Source of the DNA: Sulfuricella sp035530375
GTDB lineage: Bacteria > Pseudomonadota > Gammaproteobacteria > Burkholderiales > Sulfuricellaceae
DNA length: 64,000 nt
Assembly (NCBI GenBank): GCA_035530375.1
Contig: DATKUY010000039.1
Coordinates: 7,279 to 71,278, forward strand
Direction of reading: 5' to 3'
Numbering within the stretch: the stretch's first letter is position 1; each line of letters begins with the position of its first letter. A model generated the notes under the pieces. That model saw nothing but the letters and a program-made list of their open reading frames with translations. It searched no databases and had not been told where the DNA came from. Made by a program: the position numbers and the translations under genes. Below, in pieces: positions 9,078 through 16,866 of this stretch.

Positions 9078-9617
9078 ATGAATTATTGCAGCCATTGCGG
9101 CGCGAAAGTCGAGTTGAAAGTCGCGCCCGGAGATCGTCTGCCGCGCTACATCTGCGACGCCTGCGGCACCGTTCACTACGAAAACCCGAAAATGGTGGTG
9201 GGCGCGATTCCCGAATGGGAAGGAAATATCCTGCTGTGCCGCCGCGCCATCGAACCGCGCCACGGACTGTGGACGCTGCCCGCCGGCTTCATGGAAAACC
9301 ATGAAACCACCGCCCAGGGCGCGATGCGCGAAACATCGGAAGAAGCCAATGCCCGCGTCGAAATCATCGCCCTGTACACCCTCTACAACCTGCCGCACAT
9401 CAGCCAGGTGCACCTGTTCTACCGCAGCCGCCTGCTCGACCTCGACTTCATGCCGGGCAGCGAAAGCCTGGAAGTGGCACTATTCAGCGAAGAAAACATG
9501 CCCTGGAAAGACCTGGCCTTTACCAGCGTCCGCAACACCTTGCGGCACTTCTTCAAGGACCGACGCAGCGGAGATTTCGGCCTGCACACCGGCGACCTCT
9601 CGCCGCAACGGAAATAA
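9078..9617 (+). CDS. Nudix hydrolase with N-terminal zinc ribbon
   Basis: 179 aa. Residues 4-29 carry a CxxC...CxxC zinc ribbon (CSHC, CDAC). The Nudix box covers about 70-92, with G70, E76, R84-E85 and E88-E89 present; the usual final Gly is Ala. The layout resembles NudC-related enzymes acting on NAD(H)-type or ADP-ribose-type diphosphates, but the protein is shorter than NudC and lacks its N-terminal domain. Substrate unknown. Confidence 0.85.
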   Translation: MNYCSHCGAKVELKVAPGDRLPRYICDACGTVHYENPKMVVGAIPEWEGNILLCRRAIEPRHGLWTLPAGFMENHETTAQGAMRETSEEANARVEIIALYTLYNLPHISQVHLFYRSRLLDLDFMPGSESLEVALFSEENMPWKDLAFTSVRNTLRHFFKDRRSGDFGLHTGDLSPQRK

Positions 9618-9842
9618 ACGGGTATCGGTAGTTCGTGGTTGATTTCCGGTGCGTACTGACTCGCCGGTTCGGACGAGTCTGGGCACTGGGAAGTGGTTGT
9701 TTTTCTGCCTTGAAATTCCACTGCTAGGCTGATGGAGGCTGCCGAAATGATGATGCTGACCAAACATGAAAAAGGCTTTTAGATGGCAGTAAAAGTAGAA
9801 ATGTTGTCAAAAAATCCTTGCAATGTTGTCGCTAGCACTTAC

Positions 9843-9878
9843 AATAGTTTACGATAAATCACATAATTGTTTACGATA
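9843..9878 (+). promoter_or_regulatory. Two 22-bp-spaced direct repeats (probable operator)
   Basis: AATAGTTTACGATA (9843-9856) and AATTGTTTACGATA (9865-9878) match at 13 of 14 positions. They are exactly 22 bp apart (two helical turns), and the second ends one base before the ATG of the HTH-GHKL protein. Each contains a TTTAnnnTAAA-like core. The position suggests autoregulation by that protein's own DNA-binding domain; this is inference. Confidence 0.55.
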
Positions 9879-9879
9879 T

Positions 9880-10896
9880 ATGAGAGCGAAAACTTCGGAA
9901 ATTAGGCAGTTCATATTGAATATGTGCCGCAATAAAGCCCGCAATGTTGCAGCGGAAGCGGCTCGGCATTTTGATATTTCCAGGCAGGCAGCCGGACGCC
10001 ATCTCAACGCTCTTGAGAATGCAAAGATGGTGAGTTCATCTGGCAAGGGAAATGCCAAGACTTCCTGGCTTATTCCATTGATCGAGCAGTCCTGGAAATT
10101 TCCATTGCCTGGCTTGAGGGAAGATATTGTCTGGATTGAGAACATTGCGCCACACATAGCGGATTTGCCGGAAAACGTGCGCGACATGTGGCATTACGGT
10201 TTCACCGAAATGGTTAACAACGCCATAGACCATTCCGAGGGAACTGTGCTTACTATTCACTTCACACGCACTGCGCTAGATGTGGAAATATTGATTAGCG
10301 ATGATGGCGAGGGAATTTTTCACCATATCCAGCGACTGGGCAATCTTTACGATCCAAGAGAAGCAATTCTGGAATTGGCAAAAGGCAAGTTTACTACAGA
10401 CCCGGCCCACCATTCCGGGGAAGGTATATTTTTCACTTCACGAGCTTTTGATTCGTTCGCAATTATGTCCCGCACACTCTATTTTTCTCACAAGGCCGAG
10501 CAAGATGACTGGCTGATAGATGACGACAAAGACATACCGGGGACGCGTGTATTTTTAAGATTGGATAATGATAGCAAGCGCACACTGAATTCGATTTACT
10601 CGCAATTTGCGGAGCCAGACGAATTTACTTTCAGTAAAACCATTGTTCCGGTGCGACTGGCCCGTCATGAAGGTGAGAAACTGGTTTCTCGTTCACAAGC
10701 AAAACGTCTGGTATCTCGCTTTGAAAAATTCAAGACGGTAGTTCTGGATTTTTCTGGGGTAGAAGAAATAGGACAAGCATTTGCCGACGAAATTTTCAGG
10801 GTCTTTGCCTCATCGCATACAGAGGTTGAGTTAATCCCAATGCATGCCACGACGGAAGTGCAGCAAATGATAGTGCGCGCTTTAGCAGTTAGGTAA
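9880..10896 (+). CDS. Three-domain regulator: HTH, GHKL ATPase, DUF4325 (STAS-like)
   Basis: 338 aa from ATG 9880. Residues about 5-60 form a winged-helix/HTH (ARHFDISRQAAGRHLNALE). About 90-230 is a GHKL ATPase with N-box EMVNNAIDHS (110-119), G1 box DDGEGI (141-146) and a second glycine motif SGEGIF (179-184). About 258-335 resembles the STAS-like DUF4325 domain (VVLDFSGVEEIGQAFADEI). No histidine-phosphotransfer domain or receiver is present. The parts of a partner-switching circuit (anti-sigma-type kinase and STAS antagonist) thus seem joined with a DNA-binding domain in one chain. AT-richer than its neighbours and without an obvious partner gene, so possibly acquired. Target genes unknown. 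Confidence 0.8.
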   Translation: MRAKTSEIRQFILNMCRNKARNVAAEAARHFDISRQAAGRHLNALENAKMVSSSGKGNAKTSWLIPLIEQSWKFPLPGLREDIVWIENIAPHIADLPENVRDMWHYGFTEMVNNAIDHSEGTVLTIHFTRTALDVEILISDDGEGIFHHIQRLGNLYDPREAILELAKGKFTTDPAHHSGEGIFFTSRAFDSFAIMSRTLYFSHKAEQDDWLIDDDKDIPGTRVFLRLDNDSKRTLNSIYSQFAEPDEFTFSKTIVPVRLARHEGEKLVSRSQAKRLVSRFEKFKTVVLDFSGVEEIGQAFADEIFRVFASSHTEVELIPMHATTEVQQMIVRALAVR

Positions 10897-10937
10897 TAGC
10901 GCCACCCCCCATGCAGATCAAGGGGAAAGCGGCGAAT

Positions 10938-10979
10938 ACCCGATAAACAAGGGCGCCGCAGCGCCCTTGTTTATTGGGT
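10938..10979. terminator. Strong bidirectional terminator-type hairpin
   Basis: A 19-bp stem (10938-10956 with 10961-10979, one G-T pair) with loop CGCA sits between the convergent HTH-GHKL gene and htpG. The upper stem is GGGCGC/GCGCCC, with an A/T-rich lower stem (ATAAACAA/TTGTTTAT) that supplies short T runs on both strands. Confidence 0.85.
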
Positions 10980-10989
10980 GCAGAAAAAC

Positions 10990-12900
10990 TTAACTTCCCG
11001 CCATTGCCAGTAGCAGGCCGTTAAGCCGCTGCACGAAAGCAGCAGGGTCTTCCAGTTGCCCGCCTTCGGCCAGCAGCGCCTGGTCGAACAGGATGTGGCT
11101 CCAATCGCCGAAGCGCTCGCCGCCGGCTTCGGCCTTGAGCTTCTGCACGATCGGGTGCTGTGGATTGATTTCGAGGATCGGCTTGGTCTGCGGCGCTTCC
11201 TGCCCGGCTGATTTCAGCAGGCGGGCGAGATTGCCGCCCATGTCGTGCTGGTCGGCCACCAGGCAGGCGGGGGAATTGGTCAGGCGGTGAGTGATGCGCA
11301 CTTCCTTGACCTGCTCGCCCAGCACTTCCTTGACCTGGTCGAGCAACGCCTTGAATTCTCCGGCTTCCTTTTCCTGCTCCTGCTTTTCAGCCTCGTCGGC
11401 CAGCTTGCCGAGGTCGAGCTCGCCTTTCGCCACGGACTGCAACGGCTTGCCGTCGAACTCGGTGAAGTGGGACACCACCCACTCGTCGACACGGTCGCAC
11501 AGCAGCAGAACCTCGATGCCTTTCTTGCGGAAAATCTCCAGGTGCGGGCTGTTCTTGGCGGCAGAGAAAGTGTCGGCGGTGACGTAATAAATCTTGTCCT
11601 GCCCCTCTTTCATGCGCCCGACGTAATCGTCCATCGACACGGTCTGATCCGCCGTATCCGCATGGGTGGAGGCGAAGCGCAGCAGCTTGGCGATACGCTC
11701 CTTGTTGGCGGGATCTTCGCCGACGCCTTCCTTCATCGCCCGGCCGAATTCGCCCCAGAATTTGGCGTATTTCTCCTTGTCGTTCGCGGCGAGGTCATCC
11801 AGCAGGCCGAGCACCTTCTTGACCGAACCGGCGCGAATGCTGTCGATATCCTTGCTGTGCTGGAGAATCTCGCGCGAGACGTTGAGCGGCAGGTCGTTGG
11901 AGTCGATCACCCCGCGAATGAAACGCAGGTAACGCGGCATCAACTGCTCGGCGTCGTCCATGATGAACACCCGGCGCACATACAGCTTGATGCCGTGACG
12001 CGCCTCGCGGTCCCACAGGTCGAACGGCGCGCGCGCCGGAATGTAGAGCAGTTGGGTGTATTCCTGCTTGCCCTCCACCTTGCTGTGGGTGTAAGCCAGC
12101 GGCGGCTCGAAGTCATGCGCCACGTGCTTGTAGAATTCCTCGTACTCCTCGGCGGTCACCTCGCTCTTCGGCCTGGCCCATAGCGCGCTGGCGCGGTTCA
12201 CCGTTTCATCCTCGTCGGTGATGCGGCTCTCCTGTTTCTCGGCGTCCCATTCTTCTTTCTGCATGAGAATGGGCAGGGTGATGTGGTCCGAATATTTCTT
12301 GATGATGCTCTTGATGCGCCAACTGCTGAGCAGATCGTCCTCGCCTTCGCGCAGGTGCAGAGTCACGTCGGTGCCGTGGCCGGTTTTTTCGACCGTTTCC
12401 AGGGTGTATTCGCCCTCGCCGGCCGACTCCCAGCACACGCCATGCTCAGCGGTCAGGCCCGCCCGGCGGGTGGCCAGCGTCACCTTGTCGGCCACGATGA
12501 AGGCGGAATAGAAACCCACGCCGAACTGACCGATGAGGTTGGCGTCCTTGGCCTGGTCGCCGGTCAGGGCATCGAAAAACTGGCGCGTGCCGGATTTGGC
12601 GATGGTGCCGATGTGCTCGATCACTTCCTGGCGCGACATGCCGATGCCGTTGTCGGAGATGGTCAGGGTGCGCGCCGCCTTGTCGAAGGAAATCCGGATT
12701 TTCAGGTTGGAATCGCCCTCGAACAGGGCATCGTCGGCGAGCCCTTCGAAGCGCAGCTTGTCGGCGGCGTCGGAGGCGTTGGAAACCAGCTCGCGCAGGA
12801 AAATTTCCTTGTTGCTGTACAAGGAGTGAATCATCAGTTTCAGCAACTGTTTGACTTCGGTCTGGAAACCCAGTGTTTCTTTATGTGCTTCGATGGTCAT
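10990..12900 (-). CDS. htpG: Molecular chaperone HtpG (Hsp90)
   Basis: 636 aa, full length for bacterial Hsp90. The N-terminal GHKL ATPase has ELVSNASDAADKLR and DNGIGMSR motifs; middle and C-terminal dimerisation domains follow. The chaperone acts in the cytoplasm on client proteins during stress. ATG 12900 follows GGAGAG with suitable spacing, and a sigma-32-type promoter lies about 40 nt upstream, partly over the end of the Nudix gene. Confidence 0.98.
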   Translation of the reverse strand: MTIEAHKETLGFQTEVKQLLKLMIHSLYSNKEIFLRELVSNASDAADKLRFEGLADDALFEGDSNLKIRISFDKAARTLTISDNGIGMSRQEVIEHIGTIAKSGTRQFFDALTGDQAKDANLIGQFGVGFYSAFIVADKVTLATRRAGLTAEHGVCWESAGEGEYTLETVEKTGHGTDVTLHLREGEDDLLSSWRIKSIIKKYSDHITLPILMQKEEWDAEKQESRITDEDETVNRASALWARPKSEVTAEEYEEFYKHVAHDFEPPLAYTHSKVEGKQEYTQLLYIPARAPFDLWDREARHGIKLYVRRVFIMDDAEQLMPRYLRFIRGVIDSNDLPLNVSREILQHSKDIDSIRAGSVKKVLGLLDDLAANDKEKYAKFWGEFGRAMKEGVGEDPANKERIAKLLRFASTHADTADQTVSMDDYVGRMKEGQDKIYYVTADTFSAAKNSPHLEIFRKKGIEVLLLCDRVDEWVVSHFTEFDGKPLQSVAKGELDLGKLADEAEKQEQEKEAGEFKALLDQVKEVLGEQVKEVRITHRLTNSPACLVADQHDMGGNLARLLKSAGQEAPQTKPILEINPQHPIVQKLKAEAGGERFGDWSHILFDQALLAEGGQLEDPAAFVQRLNGLLLAMAGS

Positions 12901-12936
12901 GCTGTTTTCTCTCCGAATGAAAAATAGCCCTGTTAT

Positions 12937-12965
12937 AAATAGGGGCGGAAACCGTTAATTCAAGG
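12937..12965 (-). promoter_or_regulatory. Sigma-32-type heat-shock promoter of htpG
   Basis: On the minus strand CCTTGAA (12959-12965), a spacer of about 13 nt, and CCCCTATTT (12937-12945) fit the CTTGAAA / CCCCATnT heat-shock pattern in front of htpG. The -35 part overlaps the stop region of the upstream Nudix gene. Confidence 0.7.
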
Positions 12966-13517
12966 GTGCCACAGACCGGAGACGATCTTCTCTGCCCAGA
13001 ATAAGCCAACCATGGTCTTTACGTCGCTGATGCGCCCGTCGCGCACCCATTCCATGGCGGTCGCCAGCGGCAGCCGGACGTTCTCGAGAAACTCGTCTTC
13101 GTCGCGCCGGTGGCCATGCTCGCTCAAGCCCTGCGCCAGATAGATCAATATTCTCTCGTCGGAGTAGCCGATGCAGGGGTGGATCGTGGTCAGGAACTGC
13201 CAGGTTTCCGCGGCATAGCCGGTTTCTTCCTGCAACTCGCGCTGGCCGCAGGCGAGCACATCCTCGCCGGGATCGATCTTGCCGGCGGGCAACTCATAAA
13301 AATCGCGGTTCAACGGGTAACGAAACTGCCGCACCATCAGGATGTCGCCGTCATCCAGCACCGGAACCACCACCACCGCGCCGGGATGGACAATGTATTC
13401 GCGCGTTGCCGTTTTTCCGTCGGGCAGCATCACCCGGTCTTCCCGGACGTGCAACAGACAGCCGTCGTAGACGTTGCGGGTGGATAACTGTTTTTCGGTT
13501 AAATCAGGGGCATCCAT
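12960..13517 (-). CDS. Nudix hydrolase, ADP-ribose pyrophosphatase-like (NudF type)
   Basis: 185 aa from ATG 13517. The Nudix box runs from G79 to about G100 with all catalytic residues (E85, R93-E94, E97-E98, G100), followed by YAAETWQF and the IHPCIGYSDERI segment seen in ADP-ribose pyrophosphatases. It probably hydrolyses ADP-ribose or a similar nucleoside diphosphate sugar. A longer frame to 13553 exists, but the N-terminal extension does not look conserved. Confidence 0.88.
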   Translation of the reverse strand: MDAPDLTEKQLSTRNVYDGCLLHVREDRVMLPDGKTATREYIVHPGAVVVVPVLDDGDILMVRQFRYPLNRDFYELPAGKIDPGEDVLACGQRELQEETGYAAETWQFLTTIHPCIGYSDERILIYLAQGLSEHGHRRDEDEFLENVRLPLATAMEWVRDGRISDVKTMVGLFWAEKIVSGLWHP

Positions 13518-13612
13518 GAGTTCTCTATTCAAACCAGATGAAGAGCAAAACAATCAGAGCGCGTTCCCGGATTGCGGCTCAACGGCCTCCACCCAGACGG
13601 CAGGGGGAGAAA

Positions 13613-13918
13613 TCAGGTCAGGGTGCCTTTGCGGCGCCAGAGAAAGCGATAAATGAAACCGGGAAAGGCGAACACCAGGAACAGACATCCGGTAGTGGCA
13701 TAGAACTCCCAGTTCTGACGCTGAACCGGGCCGATGTTTTTTTCCACCAGGTACGCAATGCCGCCCACGGCAAAATACAACAGCACCAGTTCCAGCAGGC
13801 GCCAGCCCATGTTCTTGCCGCCTTTGCCAGCCGGCAGCACGAACAGGCGCCGTTCAAGCAGGAAAGGCAGATTGGCTGCGGCAAATGCCAGTATCAGGAC
13901 AGTCCAGACCTGCGTCAT
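13613..13918 (-). CDS. DUF2818 membrane protein, end of the nuo operon
   Basis: 101 aa with three hydrophobic segments (about 5-20, 40-58, 75-92). The family commonly follows nuoN in betaproteobacteria. ATG overlaps the nuoN stop as ATGA, so it is translated with complex I genes; an accessory or assembly role is a guess from context. Confidence 0.85.
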   Translation of the reverse strand: MTQVWTVLILAFAAANLPFLLERRLFVLPAGKGGKNMGWRLLELVLLYFAVGGIAYLVEKNIGPVQRQNWEFYATTGCLFLVFAFPGFIYRFLWRRKGTLT

Positions 13919-15363
13919 AACAGGGATCTCTGGATGCTATAAGCACACAGCGCCATCAGCGGTTGCGGCAGGATGCCCAGCGCCAGTACCGCCAGACCGT
14001 TCAGGCTTATCAGCATGCCGGAGTCAGGCTGGGAATCAATCGGCGCCTGATCCAGCGGCGCATCGAAATACATCAGTTTGATAATGCGCAGATAGTAGAA
14101 CGCGCCGATCACCGACATCAGCACCGCGAACACCACCAGCCAGACAAAGCCCGCCGATAGCGCCGCCTGCAGCACCGACAGCTTGGCGTAGAAGCCCACT
14201 GTCGGCGGCACGCCCGCCATGGAGAACATCAGCAACAGCATCAGGAAGGCATACCAGGGTTTGCGCTGGTTCAGCCCCTTGAAATCGTCGAGATTTTCCG
14301 CCTCGAACCCCCGGCGCGACAGCAGCAGTATCATGCCGAAGGTGCCCAGGCTCATCAGCACATAGGACAGCACATAGAACATCGAACTGCTGTAGCCGTT
14401 CAAGGTGCCGGAAAGAAGACCGAGCAGCAGGAAGCCCATGTGCGAGATGGTGGAATAGGCCAGCATCCGCTTGATATTGCTCTGTGCGATAGCGGCAAGG
14501 TTACCGATCGTCATCGACAGTACCGCCATGATCACCAGCATGCCCTGCCAGTCATGCAGCAGCCCCTGCATGCCTTCCACCAGCAAGCGCATGACGAAGG
14601 CGAAAGCCGCGATTTTCGGCGCGGAGCCGATGAACAACGTTACCGCGGTCGGCGCGCCATGGTAGACGTCCGGTATCCACATGTGAAACGGCACCACGCC
14701 CAGCTTGAAGGCCAGCCCGGAAACGATGAACACCAGGCCGAACGCCAGCATGGTTCTGCTCCCTCCCCCTTGCTGGATGGCGGCAGCCACCTTGCCGATT
14801 TCCAGGCTGCCGGTCGCGCCATAGATCATCGACATGCCGTAGAGCAGCAAACCGGAGGCCAATGCGCCCAGCACGAAATACTTCATCGCCGCCTCGGTCG
14901 CCTGCGCCGAATCCCGTTGTAGAGCGACCAGCGAATACAGGCTCAGGGACAGCAGTTCCAGTCCGAGGTAAAGCGTCAGGAAATGATTGGCGGAAATCAT
15001 CACCATCATGCCCAGCATGGCGAACAGCACCAGCACGAAGAACTCGCCGCTGAACAGATGGCGCAACTGAATATAACTGCGGGAATAGACCAGCACTGCC
15101 GCCACGGCGAAGTAGGTCATCACCTTCAGCACATTGGCCATCACATCGCCGACGAACATGCCGTTGAACGTGTAAACCACATCCTGGCTGCCGGTGCTGA
15201 TGGTGATCCAGGCCGCGCCGAGCAACGTCAACTGGGTAAGAGCATAGCTGATGTATCGGTTGCGGTTGGACAGGAACAAGTCCACCACCAGAATCAGCGA
15301 TGCCATGATCAGCACGAAGATTTCAGGCAGGGCGGGGATCAGGTTGGGGGTGGCGAATGTCAT
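13915..15363 (-). CDS. nuoN: NADH-quinone oxidoreductase subunit N
   Basis: 482 aa, one of three antiporter-like proton-pumping subunits of complex I, with about 14 membrane helices and the conserved KMLAYSTISHMGF segment. Last structural subunit gene of the operon; starts 12 nt after nuoM. Confidence 0.97.
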   Translation of the reverse strand: MTFATPNLIPALPEIFVLIMASLILVVDLFLSNRNRYISYALTQLTLLGAAWITISTGSQDVVYTFNGMFVGDVMANVLKVMTYFAVAAVLVYSRSYIQLRHLFSGEFFVLVLFAMLGMMVMISANHFLTLYLGLELLSLSLYSLVALQRDSAQATEAAMKYFVLGALASGLLLYGMSMIYGATGSLEIGKVAAAIQQGGGSRTMLAFGLVFIVSGLAFKLGVVPFHMWIPDVYHGAPTAVTLFIGSAPKIAAFAFVMRLLVEGMQGLLHDWQGMLVIMAVLSMTIGNLAAIAQSNIKRMLAYSTISHMGFLLLGLLSGTLNGYSSSMFYVLSYVLMSLGTFGMILLLSRRGFEAENLDDFKGLNQRKPWYAFLMLLLMFSMAGVPPTVGFYAKLSVLQAALSAGFVWLVVFAVLMSVIGAFYYLRIIKLMYFDAPLDQAPIDSQPDSGMLISLNGLAVLALGILPQPLMALCAYSIQRSLL

Positions 15364-15375
15364 TCTAGGTCTTTC

Positions 15376-16857
15376 TCAAAGCTTGCTCTGCGCCACATGC
15401 GACAGCAGGTTGCTCACCGAATGGTGCATCACCTCGGTAAACGGTAGCGGATACAGTCCCATGCCGAGCACCGCAACGGCCAGCAGCCCCAGCACCAGGA
15501 ACTCGCGCGACGAGATGTCGGCAAGCTGCCCGACATGGTCGTTGGTAACCGCGCCGTACACCACCCGCTTCACCATCCACAGGGTGTAGGCTGCACCGAA
15601 AATCAGCGTGGCGCCGGCGAGGAAGGCATACCAGAAGTTGGTCTTGATCGCGCCCATGATCACCATGAATTCGCCGACGAAACCGCTGGTCGCGGGCAAG
15701 CCGGAATTGGCCATGGCGAACAGCACGAAGAAGGTGGCAAAAATCGGCATCCGGTTCGCCACGCCGCCGTAATCGGCGATCATGCGGCTGTGCATGCGGT
15801 CGTACAGCACGCCGACGCAAAGGAACAGCGCGGCGGAGATGAAGCCGTGGGAAATCATCTGCACCAGCGCACCTTCCACGCCGTAGGCGTTGAAGATGAA
15901 AATGCCGAGGGTGGCGAAGCCCATGTGCGAAATCGAGGAATAGGCGATCAGCTTCTTCATGTCCGTCTGCACCAGCGCCACCAGACCGATGTAGACCACG
16001 GCGATCAGCGACAGGGTGATCATGAAGCCGGACAGGGCATGGCTCGCGTCCGGCACGATCGGCAGCGACAGCCGCAGGAAGCCGTAGGCCCCCATTTTCA
16101 GCATGATCGCCGCCAGCACCACGGAACCGCCGGTGGGCGCTTCGACGTGGGCATCCGGCAGCCAGGTGTGCACCGGCCACATCGGCACCTTGACTGCGAA
16201 CGCCATGAAGAAGGCGAAGAAGATCAGGATCTGCTCGGTCATGGTCAACGGCAGGCGGTGGAAATCCAGGATCTCGAAGGTGCCGGTCTTGCTGTAAAGA
16301 TAAATGAACGCCACCAGCATCAGCAGGGAACCGAGCAGGGTATAGAGGAAGAACTTGACCGCCGCATAGACCCGGTTCGGTCCGCCCCACACACCGATGA
16401 TCAGGAACATCGGGATCAGCATCGCTTCCCAGAACACGTAGAACAGCACCGCATCGAGCGCGGCAAAAACGCCGTTCATCAGGCCGGACATGAAAAGGAA
16501 GGCCGCCATGTACTGCGCGACGCGCTTCTCGATCACTTTCCAGCCGGCGATCACCACCAGCAGCGTGGTAAAGCTGGTCAGCAGGATGAACAGCACGGAA
16601 ATGCCGTCCACGCCAAGATGGTAGGTCACCTTGAAGGTTTCGATCCAGGGGCTGATCTCGACGAACTGCATGCCCGCCTGCAGGGTGTCGAACTGGGTGT
16701 ACAGCGGCAGGCTCACAGCGAAGCCTGCCAGCGCGCCAATCAGCGCCAGCACCCGTGCCATTCCGGCATTGCGATCACTGCCGGTAGCGAGCACGACCAC
16801 ACCCGCCGCGATCGGCACCCAGATAACCAGACTCAACCATGACAGACCAGCAGACAT
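15376..16857 (-). CDS. nuoM: NADH-quinone oxidoreductase subunit M
   Basis: 493 aa antiporter-like membrane subunit. PMWPVHTWLPDAHVEAPTGGSV and KKLIAYSSISHMGF are the diagnostic proton-channel segments. Nine bases separate it from nuoL. Confidence 0.98.
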   Translation of the reverse strand: MSAGLSWLSLVIWVPIAAGVVVLATGSDRNAGMARVLALIGALAGFAVSLPLYTQFDTLQAGMQFVEISPWIETFKVTYHLGVDGISVLFILLTSFTTLLVVIAGWKVIEKRVAQYMAAFLFMSGLMNGVFAALDAVLFYVFWEAMLIPMFLIIGVWGGPNRVYAAVKFFLYTLLGSLLMLVAFIYLYSKTGTFEILDFHRLPLTMTEQILIFFAFFMAFAVKVPMWPVHTWLPDAHVEAPTGGSVVLAAIMLKMGAYGFLRLSLPIVPDASHALSGFMITLSLIAVVYIGLVALVQTDMKKLIAYSSISHMGFATLGIFIFNAYGVEGALVQMISHGFISAALFLCVGVLYDRMHSRMIADYGGVANRMPIFATFFVLFAMANSGLPATSGFVGEFMVIMGAIKTNFWYAFLAGATLIFGAAYTLWMVKRVVYGAVTNDHVGQLADISSREFLVLGLLAVAVLGMGLYPLPFTEVMHHSVSNLLSHVAQSKL

Positions 16858-16866
16858 ATCTTGTTC

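Noticed and set aside
9832..9840. TAGCACTT as a half CIRCE element
   Set aside because: The matching GAGTGCTAA half is missing and the downstream gene is not a heat-shock gene.
9618..9842. Possible IS remnant upstream of the HTH-GHKL gene
   Set aside because: Composition differs from neighbours, but I found no terminal inverted repeats, target duplication or transposase fragment.
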